Below are positions 36,470-46,008 of a stretch of DNA of 64,000 nt, in pieces. Under the pieces are notes generated by a model. The model had not been told where the DNA came from. It made no database searches and saw only the letters and a program-made list of their open reading frames with translations. The DNA comes from Phlebotomus papatasi. Taxonomy: Eukaryota > Arthropoda > Insecta > Diptera > Psychodidae. The stretch spans positions 89,962,627 through 90,026,626 of the forward strand of contig NC_077223.1 in the NCBI RefSeq assembly GCF_024763615.1, given 5' to 3'. The number at the start of each line of letters is the position of its first letter. Positions within the stretch are counted from its first letter, which is position 1. The translations under genes and the position numbers were made by a program.

Positions 36470-38015
36470 TAAATTTGGGTCTGGTCGTCTTTTACCTCTT
36501 TATTAGTATAAATTACTCATTTTAACCTTCTGCTAGGATTAAAAATAGTACAAGAGGGTTAATTTAAGTATATTTAATGGATTAAATTTAGAAATATCAG
36601 TGGGTTGATTATAGAATAATTCGGAGTTAAATCTAGAATGTTCCATCTAGAATATCAAGAGATTGATTTAAGTAACATTTATGATTAAACGGTGAATTTT
36701 AGGTACTTTTCGGGGTTGATTTTAGAAACTTTTAGGATTGATTATAATTTTATCAGGCCAGGTTTAATTTTAGTAACAGGAGGGTTAATTTTAGTAACTC
36801 GTAGGAATGATTTCAGAACACATTGACGGTAAATTTTAGTAACCTGCGGAGTTAATTTTAGTAACTTTTGGGATTAATTTTAGTAGCATTCAGAATTAAT
36901 TTTAGAATATCAAGGGGATCAATTTTAGTAACCTGCGGGGTTAATTTTAGACACTTTCAGGATTAATTTTAGTAACATTCAGGATTGATTTTAGAATATC
37001 GAGGGAATCAATTTTAGTAACCTGCGGGTTAATTTTAGTAACTTTTGGGATTAATTTTAGTAGCATTCAGAATTAATTTTAGAATATCAAGGGGATCAAT
37101 TTTAGTAACCTGCGGGGTTAATTTTAGACACTTTCAGGATTAATTTTAGTAACATTCAGGATTGATTTTAGAATATCGAGGGAATCAATTTTAGTAACCT
37201 GCGGGTTAATTTTAGTAACTTTTGGGATTAATTTTAGTAGCATTCAGAATTAATTTTAGAATATCGATGGGATCAATTTTAGTAACCTGTGGGTTAATTT
37301 TAGTAACCTTCAGGATTAATTTTAGTAGTATTCAGAATTAATTTTAGAATATCGAGGGCATCGAGGGCATCAATTTTAGTAACCTGCGGGGTTAATTTTA
37401 GAAACTTTCAGGATTAATTTTACTAACATTCAGGATTGATTTTAGAATATCGAGGGGATCAATTTTAGTAACCTGCGGGTTAATTTTAGTAACTTTTGGG
37501 ATTAATTTTAGTAGCATACAGAATTAATTTTAGAATATTGAGGGGATCAATTTTAGTAACCTGCGGGTTAATTTTAGTAACTTTCAGGATTAATTTTAGT
37601 AACATTCAGGATTGATTTTAGAATATCGTGGGGATCAAATTTAATAACCAGCGGGTTAATTTTAGTAACTTTTGGGATTAATTTTAGTAGCATACAGAAT
37701 TAATTTTAGAATATTGAGGGGATCAATTTTAGTAACCTGCGGGTTAATTTTAGTAACTTTCAGGATTAATTTTAGTAACATTCAGGATTGATTTTAGAAT
37801 ATCGTGGGGATCAAATTTAGTAACCAGCGGGTTAATTTTAGTAATCTTTCTGGATTAATTATGTAACTTTTAGGATTGATTTTAGAATATCGTGGGAATC
37901 AATTTTAGTAACCTGGAGGATAAATTTTAGTAAACGAAGGGGGCTTAATTTTAGGAAGTTTCAAGATTGATTTTAGAATAATGGGGGGGGGGGCCAATTT
38001 TAGTTTCAAAAGGGT
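36470..38015. repeat. Satellite array A: 22-bp monomer, ~88-bp and ~177-bp periods
   Basis: Monomers of the type GGATTAATTTTAGTAACATT repeat every ~22 bp. Four variants form an ~88-bp unit containing ATCGAGGGGATCAATTTTAG, and pairs of units give a 177-bp period between 36917 and 37094. The array is regular from ~36740 to 37880 and degenerate at both ends. It contains no frame of note. The same repeat appears in opposite orientation at 62400-64000. Confidence 0.95.
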
Positions 38016-38517
38016 TATTTAGAATAAAATTATTATTGTTATAGTGACTATAAGATTTTTTTTGTCATCTGGGTTTACATTTAGATTTAATTATATTGTG
38101 GCGGTTTATTTTAGAATATGGGTTATATTAATAGGAGCGTTGATTTGACATCACAGCAATTTTCTTTGATCACCTCCATTAGTCCATCACGCCTTTGTCA
38201 TGGAAATTGCTCGTAAAAAAATAAGTGTACTTTTTACCCTCCGGTCATCTTAAATCGATTCATAACAAGAGAATATGAAAATAAGATATGTTATCTTGTG
38301 ATATCTATTAAAGAGGTCAACAGCCAACTAGTTTAAATATTTTTTGATTGGGTCCAAATTTCAAGTTGTAGCTTGTATCGCCGACTCTGTAAAATTATTA
38401 CCAATATTTTTTTCTCTAGAACTCATAGAAGTAATAAAAATGCCTAAGATCAAACACAAGTATTCAAGAGGATTTTTTTTACCTATTTGAAAAACCAAAT
38501 AATGTACAAAACGCATA

Positions 38518-39571
38518 TAGGGTAAGTGTGCCAAATTTCGGCCAGCTTCTAATTTCGGCCATTTTGAGTGTAATTTCGGCCATGCAAATAAATTAATTAA
38601 AATTATGTATGTAATCTTCGAATAGTCAATGAATTCATTTTGCTTTCAAATATTTATTCATTTTAGGATGTATTAACACAAAGACAGTTAAATTTTAGGT
38701 ATAATTTGAATTTAAATTGTGTTGTAAAAACTCAGTGTAGAAAGAGTCTTACAAAAAATGTGACAGATCGATTGTGTCTCTAGCAGTGTTGTGATTTGTG
38801 GTGAAGTGCAGTAGGTTTTCCTTCGGTGTTTTTCATGAAAATTGATTAGTTTTCATTAAAGATTGTTTCTGTTTATGTTAATAGTGAATCAATCTTTAAA
38901 TTTCGGGTAAAATTTCCCATTAGGATCCTGTATTTCGTGTAAAAAAGTATATACTTTGTGAGCGTCTCTCCGATGAGGTAGTGTTGCCTATTTCGGCCAC
39001 ATCTTTTGCTTTCCAAAATTTCTTATTCATTTTATGTTTTCTTTTTCAATTTCTGAATTCTACAATGTCCAGAGCAAAAACCATCGCTTCTATGAAAAAG
39101 ATTATGTGAAAAAGTCATTGGAAGAGTTCAGGAAGTGCAAATTGCTACGGGAATCTGCGCATAAATTTGAGATGCTACTCTTCAGGTGTTTAGGACAAAT
39201 TACACGGAAGATCTCAGGGCTTGTGAGTCATATAAACGTATTAAATTAAATATTAAACTCGTTCCGTTTGACGTTTTGAAATTTTCTATCCGTTCCGTCA
39301 CAAAAGGGGGTCAGATAAAGGGTGGCCGAAATTTCACACAAAGTGGCCGAAATACTGCTCAAAGCAATGTCCATATTTTTATTAATTTTTCAATATTTTA
39401 GGAAGCGATTTAAAGAAAACAAAAATGATAAACTAGTCTTGAAGGTTCCACACAACCCTCCCGAAAAGGAAGTAACAAAAAATATCAATATGAATTAAAA
39501 ATATTGCATTTCAAACTTAGGACTTCGGTGCTTACATGCAATCATGCCGAAATTTGGCACACTTACCCTAT
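38518..39571 (+). mobile_element. Pogo-like element, TAGGGTAAGTGTGCCAAATT ends
   Basis: TAGGGTAAGTGTGCCAAATT with TCGGCC at the left is the exact mirror of GGCCGA-type sequence plus AATTTGGCACACTTACCCTA at the right (GCCGAAATTTGGCAC). TA lies at both borders. At 39034-39249 a plus-strand frame includes DYVKKSLEEFRKCKLLRESA followed by HKFEM, which resembles the N-terminal psq/HTH of pogo-type transposases (acid-rich helix, then LREAA-KF). It is cut short with no catalytic part. Probably a 1.05-kb deletion derivative. Confidence 0.7.
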
Positions 39572-39577
39572 GCGATT

Positions 39578-39583
39578 TTTATT
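39578..39583 (-). terminator. Candidate poly(A) signal AATAAA (minus)
   Basis: AATAAA on the minus strand, ~90 bp after the stop of the 807-residue gene and just before the border of the neighbouring pogo-like element. Position is the only support. Confidence 0.4.
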
Positions 39584-39671
39584 AATCAGCAACAATTTGT
39601 TTTTAATTACTAACAATATAATACTAATACTTTTTACTTATTAACCATTTAACTTTATCTTCAATTTACAT

Positions 39672-42095
39672 TTAGAATTCCTGAAGTCTAATATAAATCT
39701 TTCCCGCGAAATTAATTTTTGGTAGAGGCGGACTACGTATTTTATTAAATTCGTAAAAGTTAAACAATTCTGTTGTTCCTTTAATTTGGATGGATTCCAA
39801 ATGGGGATTCTTTTCTGAATTATATTCATTGGTGATTACGTAAATACTTTCATTTATTATCATAATCACTGAAATCTCTTGTATTTTACCATCAATGAGG
39901 ATAGCATTACCTGTCTCGTAAGTAGTTTCTTTTATACGACATTTCTTTACCGTACTCATGTCTTCAGGAATATTAATTCCTGTACTGTTTTCTGAGATAT
40001 TGTAGGAGAGTTGAACTTTCTTTATATCTTTTGGATTATATTCAATCATCGGACAGAGAACATCATTTTTAAAAATTACACTCGAAAATCGATAAGCGTA
40101 TTTTATTGCAACAGACAGGCAAATGTTGACACGTGATGTGACATTTTTCGTATAAGATTTAAACTCTTTGTGTTTCGCTTCATTTCTAAAGTTCCACATA
40201 AACTTCAGAGGTCCACATTTTCTTATTGCTGATGCATAGTGAGTGAGAAAATGCATTTTTGGTTTTAATTTGTGGCCACTAAACTTAATGTAAGCCTCAT
40301 GGTGTTCAGCAATAAGACTTTCCAAAACGAACAAATCATGTTCACGAAAATCGGATTTAAGAAGAATATCTATAATCTGAATTAAATAGAGATATAGCAT
40401 CCATGCTTCATCATGTTCTGGCACATAGTCCCCAATCATAAGTGGCAGAAAATGCACGAAACTTTTCATTTCAGCTGCACTTAGATTCAACTTTCCTTTC
40501 GACGTTATATAAGCCAAGGACAACGCTCTACCTGTATTTACATTGTAAACCTTAAAAGCTTCTTTTCTGTCGTTTAAATCATTAATCGTAAAATATTTCT
40601 TTTTTTTTATAAAGTGAATCAAAATTTCAGACAATGTGAAGTGACAAATGCCCTCGTATATATCGTGCATAATGTCTACCCCGTAATTTTGAGTGACGTG
40701 AAAAAGAGGCAATGAGTTTAAGATCGAATTTTCAACAATTCCGTGTGAATTTTCTGACTGTAAATGTTCATCATAATTCGAAAAATTTCTCAATTTTTCT
40801 GGATCTTCCTTGTAATTACATTCACATTCTAAACGAGACAAGAAACAGATTCTGCAATAATAATCACTTCGAAAAGATTTTTTGTAACCTGTGATTTCAT
40901 TCATACCCTTGTTATCTCCTAGTATTTGGCAAAGAAGAAAATGAATTCTGATTTCTTCACCACGGATGCGAATTACTATTCCTGTTTCATAAAGACTCTT
41001 AAATACATCTACTAACTCGTACAACAATGCTTCATTTCCGTAGTTTTTGTGGTCTTCTGTTTTAAAAAATGCTGCTGGAAAAATGTGTTGTAGTTGAGAC
41101 AGATGCTCTTGCGGAAGTACAGGAATGTGGTAGTATGCTCCACAGATACTCGTCGAATGATGTCCTAGAGGATTATTCACCTCGAAGTCGTCGAAGTACA
41201 AGAAAACGGGAAACACAATTTTTTCTCCAAAATTTTGTGATTTCTTCTTCCATAGTTCACTTGAAACGAAATTCAAGATGCTATCTGAGAACTCTAATTC
41301 GTTCAATCTGGTCAAAGTGCTAGAATACACTCCATCACATTCGAAATACTTGATGAGTTGAAAATCAATATGCATGATGACTCCTTTCACATCTTCTGTG
41401 ACCAGTTCAAAATTACCCTTCTTTCTTTTGAGTACAATTTCATTATTGATTGAGTAGCACTTCGGTGGTTTGAAAATTCCTTGTCTCTGTAGTGAATTTT
41501 TAAATTTGTACTCCGAAGAGTATTCATCAAATGCATGAGCCAGTATAAATGACATCTCGCGCATGTTATCACTATTATGATTTCCTTCGATCATTGAAAA
41601 CTGCTCCATATACTTTGATATCGGTTTCAAACAATGATATTCAATAAGTGATTGAATCAGTAGCACATCCTGACGATTGAAGTGATCAATACCGTGAAGT
41701 TGAAGCATCAACTTGAATAGGTGTTCTTGGAAGTCTTTTTTAAGACTATGGAAATCAGGTGCACATGGAGTGGACTCACTCATATTTTCATTAAAGCCAA
41801 AATTGCTCTCCTCACCCTCCCTGACCGTAATACTGGGTTCAGTCTCTTCTGGTAAATAACCAATGTCCATTTGGTGGTCATTTAGAGGAAAAGAAGTAGT
41901 ACTTGTACTGGGATTTACAGGTAAATGGTTGCTCTTCAAATGTTTTTTGAATCTGTTTAATGCGGTGAATTTTTTAAGGCAATTTTCTTGCATGCACTCA
42001 TACACATTTTCTTCTTGTGTATGAACATCTTTGATGTGATGAACGAAGATTTCAACTGTAGTAAATACATTCGAACATAAACTACACTGAAACAT
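39672..42095 (-). CDS. C2H2 zinc-finger / DDE-like transposon-type protein, 807 aa
   Basis: This is an uninterrupted 807-residue frame. The start is taken at ATG 42095 because the upstream part of the frame crosses a good acceptor (TTTGTTTCAG at 42111), so a 5' UTR intron is likely. Residues 1-25 form a C2H2 finger (C4, C7, H20, H25) and 32-57 a second (C34, C39, H52, H57). The central part carries YFDDFEVNNPLG (300-311), GAYYHIPVLP (319-328), a cysteine cluster (C414, C417, C424, C426) and YGVDIMHDIYEG (471-482). Near the C-terminus is FRNEAKHKEFK (637-647). D302/D303, D474 and E639 are candidates for an RNase H-like D-D-E triad; that is an inference. I recognise this order from multicopy uncharacterised proteins in fish and invertebrates that look transposon-borne. 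It could be an autonomous transposase or a domesticated copy. It is flanked by MITEs. Confidence 0.85.
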   Translation of the reverse strand: MFQCSLCSNVFTTVEIFVHHIKDVHTQEENVYECMQENCLKKFTALNRFKKHLKSNHLPVNPSTSTTSFPLNDHQMDIGYLPEETEPSITVREGEESNFGFNENMSESTPCAPDFHSLKKDFQEHLFKLMLQLHGIDHFNRQDVLLIQSLIEYHCLKPISKYMEQFSMIEGNHNSDNMREMSFILAHAFDEYSSEYKFKNSLQRQGIFKPPKCYSINNEIVLKRKKGNFELVTEDVKGVIMHIDFQLIKYFECDGVYSSTLTRLNELEFSDSILNFVSSELWKKKSQNFGEKIVFPVFLYFDDFEVNNPLGHHSTSICGAYYHIPVLPQEHLSQLQHIFPAAFFKTEDHKNYGNEALLYELVDVFKSLYETGIVIRIRGEEIRIHFLLCQILGDNKGMNEITGYKKSFRSDYYCRICFLSRLECECNYKEDPEKLRNFSNYDEHLQSENSHGIVENSILNSLPLFHVTQNYGVDIMHDIYEGICHFTLSEILIHFIKKKKYFTINDLNDRKEAFKVYNVNTGRALSLAYITSKGKLNLSAAEMKSFVHFLPLMIGDYVPEHDEAWMLYLYLIQIIDILLKSDFREHDLFVLESLIAEHHEAYIKFSGHKLKPKMHFLTHYASAIRKCGPLKFMWNFRNEAKHKEFKSYTKNVTSRVNICLSVAIKYAYRFSSVIFKNDVLCPMIEYNPKDIKKVQLSYNISENSTGINIPEDMSTVKKCRIKETTYETGNAILIDGKIQEISVIMIINESIYVITNEYNSEKNPHLESIQIKGTTELFNFYEFNKIRSPPLPKINFAGKIYIRLQEF

Positions 42096-42109
42096 AGTTG
42101 CGATGTATA

Positions 42110-42112
42110 CCT
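42110..42112 (-). other. Probable 3' splice site of a 5' UTR intron
   Basis: On the minus strand TTGTTTTGTTTCAG precedes GTATACATCGCAACTATG, the last ATG being the chosen start at 42095. The pyrimidine-rich tract and AG are good, and the frame upstream lacks domain content. The upstream non-coding exon was not located. Confidence 0.5.
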
Positions 42113-42135
42113 GAAACAAAACAAGCAACGCTAGT

Positions 42136-42232
42136 TACAGTGGAGTCTCTTTAACATAACCCAACAATTGACATTTTGAATCCAACCGGCGTTCGAATTT
42201 AAGAGATTCGGATTTGAGAGACTCTACTGTAT
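42136..42232. mobile_element. Short pogo-like MITE
   Basis: TACAGTGGAGTCTCTTTAAC at the left is inverted relative to TTTGAGAGACTCTACTGTA at the right. It is only 97 bp and sits just upstream of the zinc-finger gene's acceptor, i.e. in its 5' intron or promoter. Confidence 0.7.
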
Positions 42233-42320
42233 ATCTTTTAGTGAATGATGTGAAAAAATGTTTGTCATTTTGCTATAGATATTGAAAATTAAGTGAAGAA
42301 ACATTGCTTTCTACACTTCA

Positions 42321-43054
42321 TTAACTCTTTAACGACGAGACACTTTTTACGGACCGAAAATCAGCAATAAAAATGAAACCTATAAACAAAATTACAAAAA
42401 TAACTTAGGGGAAACTGGGGCACCACCAAACACGGGGTACCACCAAACAGTAATTTTTATTTCTAAACTACTTGGACTATCTCGACCATTCCTTCAGTGG
42501 ACAAGCATCCCTATATTGCCTATAAATTCCTATCGGTCTTATCCTCTGATATCCAATATCCGATTAAAAAATCACAGTGTTTGGTGGTACCCCGTGTTTC
42601 GTGGTGCCCCAGTTTCCCCTACATCTAACCTTGGAAAGTCCAAGAGAGTCTGATTTAGTGCACTTTTTACCTCTACGAGCGATAGAGACAAAAATAGCCC
42701 AAAAATTTAAATCAATTTTCTGACAATACTAATGAATAATAATTTTCAATCTAATGAAAATTACTATGTTTGAGTATTGTAGTTTCTTTTTTCACAATGG
42801 TTTTGCTTAAAAAATTGAAAGTATAAAAAATAATTAAAATCATTTTTCGATATGAGAATATAAAAAATCGTCATTTTTAAGCTTAAAAATTTACTATATA
42901 GCAAATAGCTAGAGACTTGCAAAAAATAGCCCAGATTCCTTTAACTTTCTACTTCACAATTATGTACAAACATAAGAAAAAATAACTTGCGGTAGTCAGG
43001 AAAAATTATTTTCCCTATGGGACACCGGTGTTCCAATCGTCCTTAAAGGGTTAA
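42321..43054. mobile_element. TTAACCCTTTAA-type element, copy A
   Basis: TTAACTCTTTAACGACGAGA at the left mirrors ATCGTCCTTAAAGGGTTAA at the right. It contains a nested MITE (42406-42621). Relatives are at 12961, 44887 (inverted) and 61696. The inner edge (GACACCGGTGTTCCAATCGT) matches the 44887 copy (ACGATTGGAACACCGGTGTC) in reverse. Confidence 0.8.
42406..42621. mobile_element. MITE, 'GGGGAAACTGGGGCACC' family, copy 2, nested
   Basis: Starts TAGGGGAAACTGGGGCACCA and ends GGTGCCCCAGTTTCCCCTA. It interrupts the surrounding element: the sequence around it (ATAACT / CATCTAACCTTGGAAAGTCC) is continuous in the copies at 13290 and, inverted, at 45300. The empty site in those copies shows it is the younger insertion. 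Confidence 0.85.
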
Positions 43055-43384
43055 GTTTTGAAGGATGAGATTTTCTGACTTTTTGATTTCCTAACTTTTT
43101 AGAGGAAAACAAAACTTAGGTGGCTGCTTAACTTTTTTTAGACCGAAAATATATTTGTGGAAATAATAATTTCAAAGCAATATTTTCTTGTTGATAAAAT
43201 TCTAAACAGATTTTAAAATTGTGTTGAATTTTTCACATAAGTATATAAGAAAAAGTAAATAAAAAAAAAACAAATGAAAATTTAGTGCAGATTTTTGTAA
43301 TGGATGGGTCAGATCCTAACCAATGTATAGGCGGAACTCTTATCTACTAGAGTAGGTAACTTTTGTTCTATTTTTCTAAGGCAT

Positions 43385-44060
43385 TGAATAAACGAGCAGT
43401 AAAAGATCAAATTGGTCAGCAAAAAATTCTAAACAATCAGTAAAAAATAAAAAAATGCTCAGTAAAAAGTTGAAAAAAGACAGTAAAAAATAAATTAAAA
43501 AAGAGCATTATTTTATTAAAAGTGGTCAGCAAAAAATGAAAAGTGGTAAGTAAAAAAACACGATCAGTAAAAAGTAAAAGATGATCAGTAAAAACTAAAA
43601 AATAAAAAAAGTAAAAAATATAAAGTAGTCAGTAAAAAATAAAAAATGAGCAGTAAAAAAATTCAAAAAGCAGTAAAAAATTAAAAATGAGCAGAAAAAA
43701 ATAAAAAGTGGTCATCAAACACTTAAAAATGAGCAGTAAAAATATTCGAGTAGATCAGTAGAAAATTAGAAATGATCAGTAAAAAAAATTTAAAAAAGCA
43801 AAAAAATTAAATTAGCAATGAAAAATAAATAGTAGTCAGCAAAAAATTATTAATGAGCAGTAGAAATATTCGAATTGATCAGCAAAAAAATAAAAATTAG
43901 CAATAAAAAATTAAAACTAGTAAGTAAAAAATATAAAGTGATCAGCAAAAAATTAAAAGTGAGCAGTAAAATATAAAAAGTTGTCAGTAAAAAATTAAAA
44001 GTGGCCAGTAAAAATAAAGTGGCCAGTAAAAATAAAGTGGCCAGTAAAAAATAGAAATTG
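43385..44060. repeat. ~22-bp array (CAGTAAAAAATAAAAAGTGG), left arm
   Basis: About 30 imperfect units of AGCAGTAAAAAATTAAAAAT or the GGTCAGTAAAAAATAAAAAG variant. It is the reverse complement of the array in 44140-44350 and 44703-44820. Non-coding. Confidence 0.85.
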
Positions 44061-44139
44061 GTTATTTAGGAAGTTATCAGTACAGCCTGTTGGGGCAAAG
44101 GGAAATTTGCTGTGCTAAGAAATTTGCCGACCACTGCCT

Positions 44140-44820
44140 ACTGACCAATTTTTATTTTTACGTACCAATTTTTATATTTTACTGTTCATTTAATTTTTTA
44201 CCGACTAATTTTTATTTTTTACTGCTTATTTTAAATTTTTTTGCTGATCACTTTTTATTTTTTACTGACCACTTTTTATTTTTTTACTCACCAATTTTTA
44301 TTTTTTGCTGATCATTTTTTTAAATTTTTTTACTGATATACTCAAATATTTCTACTGATCGATTCGAAGTACAGTAGAGTCTCGCTATAGGCCATCGCTC
44401 TATAGTCCACAACTTATCGACCATTGATTTTAAAACACTGATTTTAAGTTAGGTTATGTTTTTTAGTACGCGACATGCATAATTATTTTAATATTTTTGG
44501 CAAACTTTATTGAGTAGTTGTGATAATTGTAATCCACAATAAAGAGAGCAAGGACAAGTACCACAATCGCAAAAAAAGTTGAAGCCGTCGAGCAATTTCA
44601 ATACTAAAAGTCGTTGATAATTTTGAAAAATTACATGGACTATAGTGCGACCCAAGTGTCAAATCTGGAACAAAATATGGACTATAGCGAGACTCTACTG
44701 TATTTACTGACCAAATTTAACTTTTTACTGACAAAATTGAATATTTTTACTGATTTTTCGAATTAGTTGCTGATCAAATTTAAGTTTTTGCTGACCACTT
44801 TTCACTTTTTACTGCTTATT
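44140..44820. repeat. ~22-bp array (TTTTTACTGACCAATTTTTA), right arm
   Basis: The inverted counterpart of the left arm, split by a pogo-like MITE at 44370-44702. The 73-residue frame at 44090-44311 is repeat-encoded (YFLLL..ADHFLFF type) and not a gene. The centre of the inverted arrangement is near 44060-44140. Confidence 0.8.
44370..44702. mobile_element. Pogo-like MITE (CAGTAGAGTCTCGCTATAG)
   Basis: TACAGTAGAGTCTCGCTATA is mirrored by TATAGCGAGACTCTACTGTA. TA at both ends fits a TA duplication. It interrupts the ~22-bp array, so it is younger than the array. The CAGTAGAGTC terminus is typical of pogo/Tigger relatives. Confidence 0.9.
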
Positions 44821-44886
44821 TACTTTTTTCCTTTTTCTAAGACATGTTTTTAAGGCTAAAAAGCAACAATTTTTCACGACATTCCA

Positions 44887-45401
44887 TTAATCCTTTATGG
44901 ACGATTGGAACACCGGTGTCCCACAAAAAAAATTTTCCTGACTACCTAGAGTTATTTTTTCTTATGTTTGTACGTAATTGTAAAGTAGGAGGTTGAAGGA
45001 ATATAGGATATTTTTTGCAAGTCCCAAGCTATTTCCTATATAGTAAATTTTTAAGCATAAAAATGACAAATTTTAAAATTTTCATTTTGAAAATGTATTT
45101 TAATTTTTTTTATATTGTAATTTTTTAAACAAAACCGTTTTGCTAAAAAAAACTACAATACTCAAAGATTTTTTTTTTCATTGGATTGAAAATTAGCAGT
45201 CATTGGTATCCTCAGAAAAATTATTAAAATTTTTGGGCTATTTTTGTCCCTATCGTTCTATAGAGACAAAAAACACACCAAATCAGACTTTGTTGGATTT
45301 TCTAATGTTAGATGTAAGATCTTTTACTAATTTTGTTTATCGGTTTCATAATTATTGCTGATTTTCAGTCAGCGAAAACTGTGTCGTCGTTAAAGGGTTA
45401 A
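44887..45401. mobile_element. TTAACCCTTTAA-type element, copy B (inverted)
   Basis: TTAATCCTTTATGGACGATT at the left and GTCGTCGTTAAAGGGTTAA at the right. It runs opposite to copy A, so A and B face each other across the 22-bp arrays. It lacks the nested MITE seen in A and therefore serves as its empty-site reference. Confidence 0.8.
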
Positions 45402-46008
45402 AATATCTCATTTAGCAAATCTATAAGCCATGAATTGAAGGCTATGTCAAAACATGTTTTGTTTTTTATGTCTACAGTTTTTGGTCATTCCGGGAGTGAT
45501 GAAAATGTGAGAATGGAGGGATTCTAAAAAGTCACGCTGTTAAAAATTGATTAAGTGCGTTAAGTATGTGTTCCACAAAGTTTTGAGAATCCGAAATCCA
45601 AGATTTATATGTCCCGTCCATGAATCTTTCCCACCAAAGACTCCAGTCACCCAAAAAGCAGTTCAAAACTTCGGACGGCTCTAGCAGCGCTCAGGGGGCA
45701 AGGAATCAAAATACAGTTGTGCTAGTAAGAAATAATGGCAGAGGGTATTCATCTATTTACCCGGTACTTTAACTGCCTGTAGAACTATGACAAGATGCTT
45801 GAGAAGTTTCCGGAGTGATGCACATCTACTGGGTCTTCACAAGGTCAACTTCCTCAAGATCACTCAGATTGCCAAAACCTTAAGAATTTCAAGAAAAACA
45901 GGAAATAATGTAAAGATTTTTGCAATTCCAAAATGCACTGGACTGTTTACTTTTGTAAATTTGTTTTTTTCACTGGACAAAATTTCACTAAAAAACAAAT
46001 TTCACTGG
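45402..46008. other. Non-coding stretch, nothing recognised
   Basis: A 75-residue plus-strand frame (45787-46014) has no recognisable domain. No repeats. Confidence 0.35.

Noticed and set aside
36470..38015. CRISPR array
   Set aside because: There is no repeat-spacer pattern; units are contiguous ~22-bp monomers in eukaryotic DNA with no cas genes.
40712..41323. Plus-strand frames of 60 and 84 residues
   Set aside because: Antisense to the 807-residue C2H2/DDE-like gene.
44090..44311. 73-residue hydrophobic repetitive frame
   Set aside because: Encoded by the 22-bp TTTTTACTGACC array.
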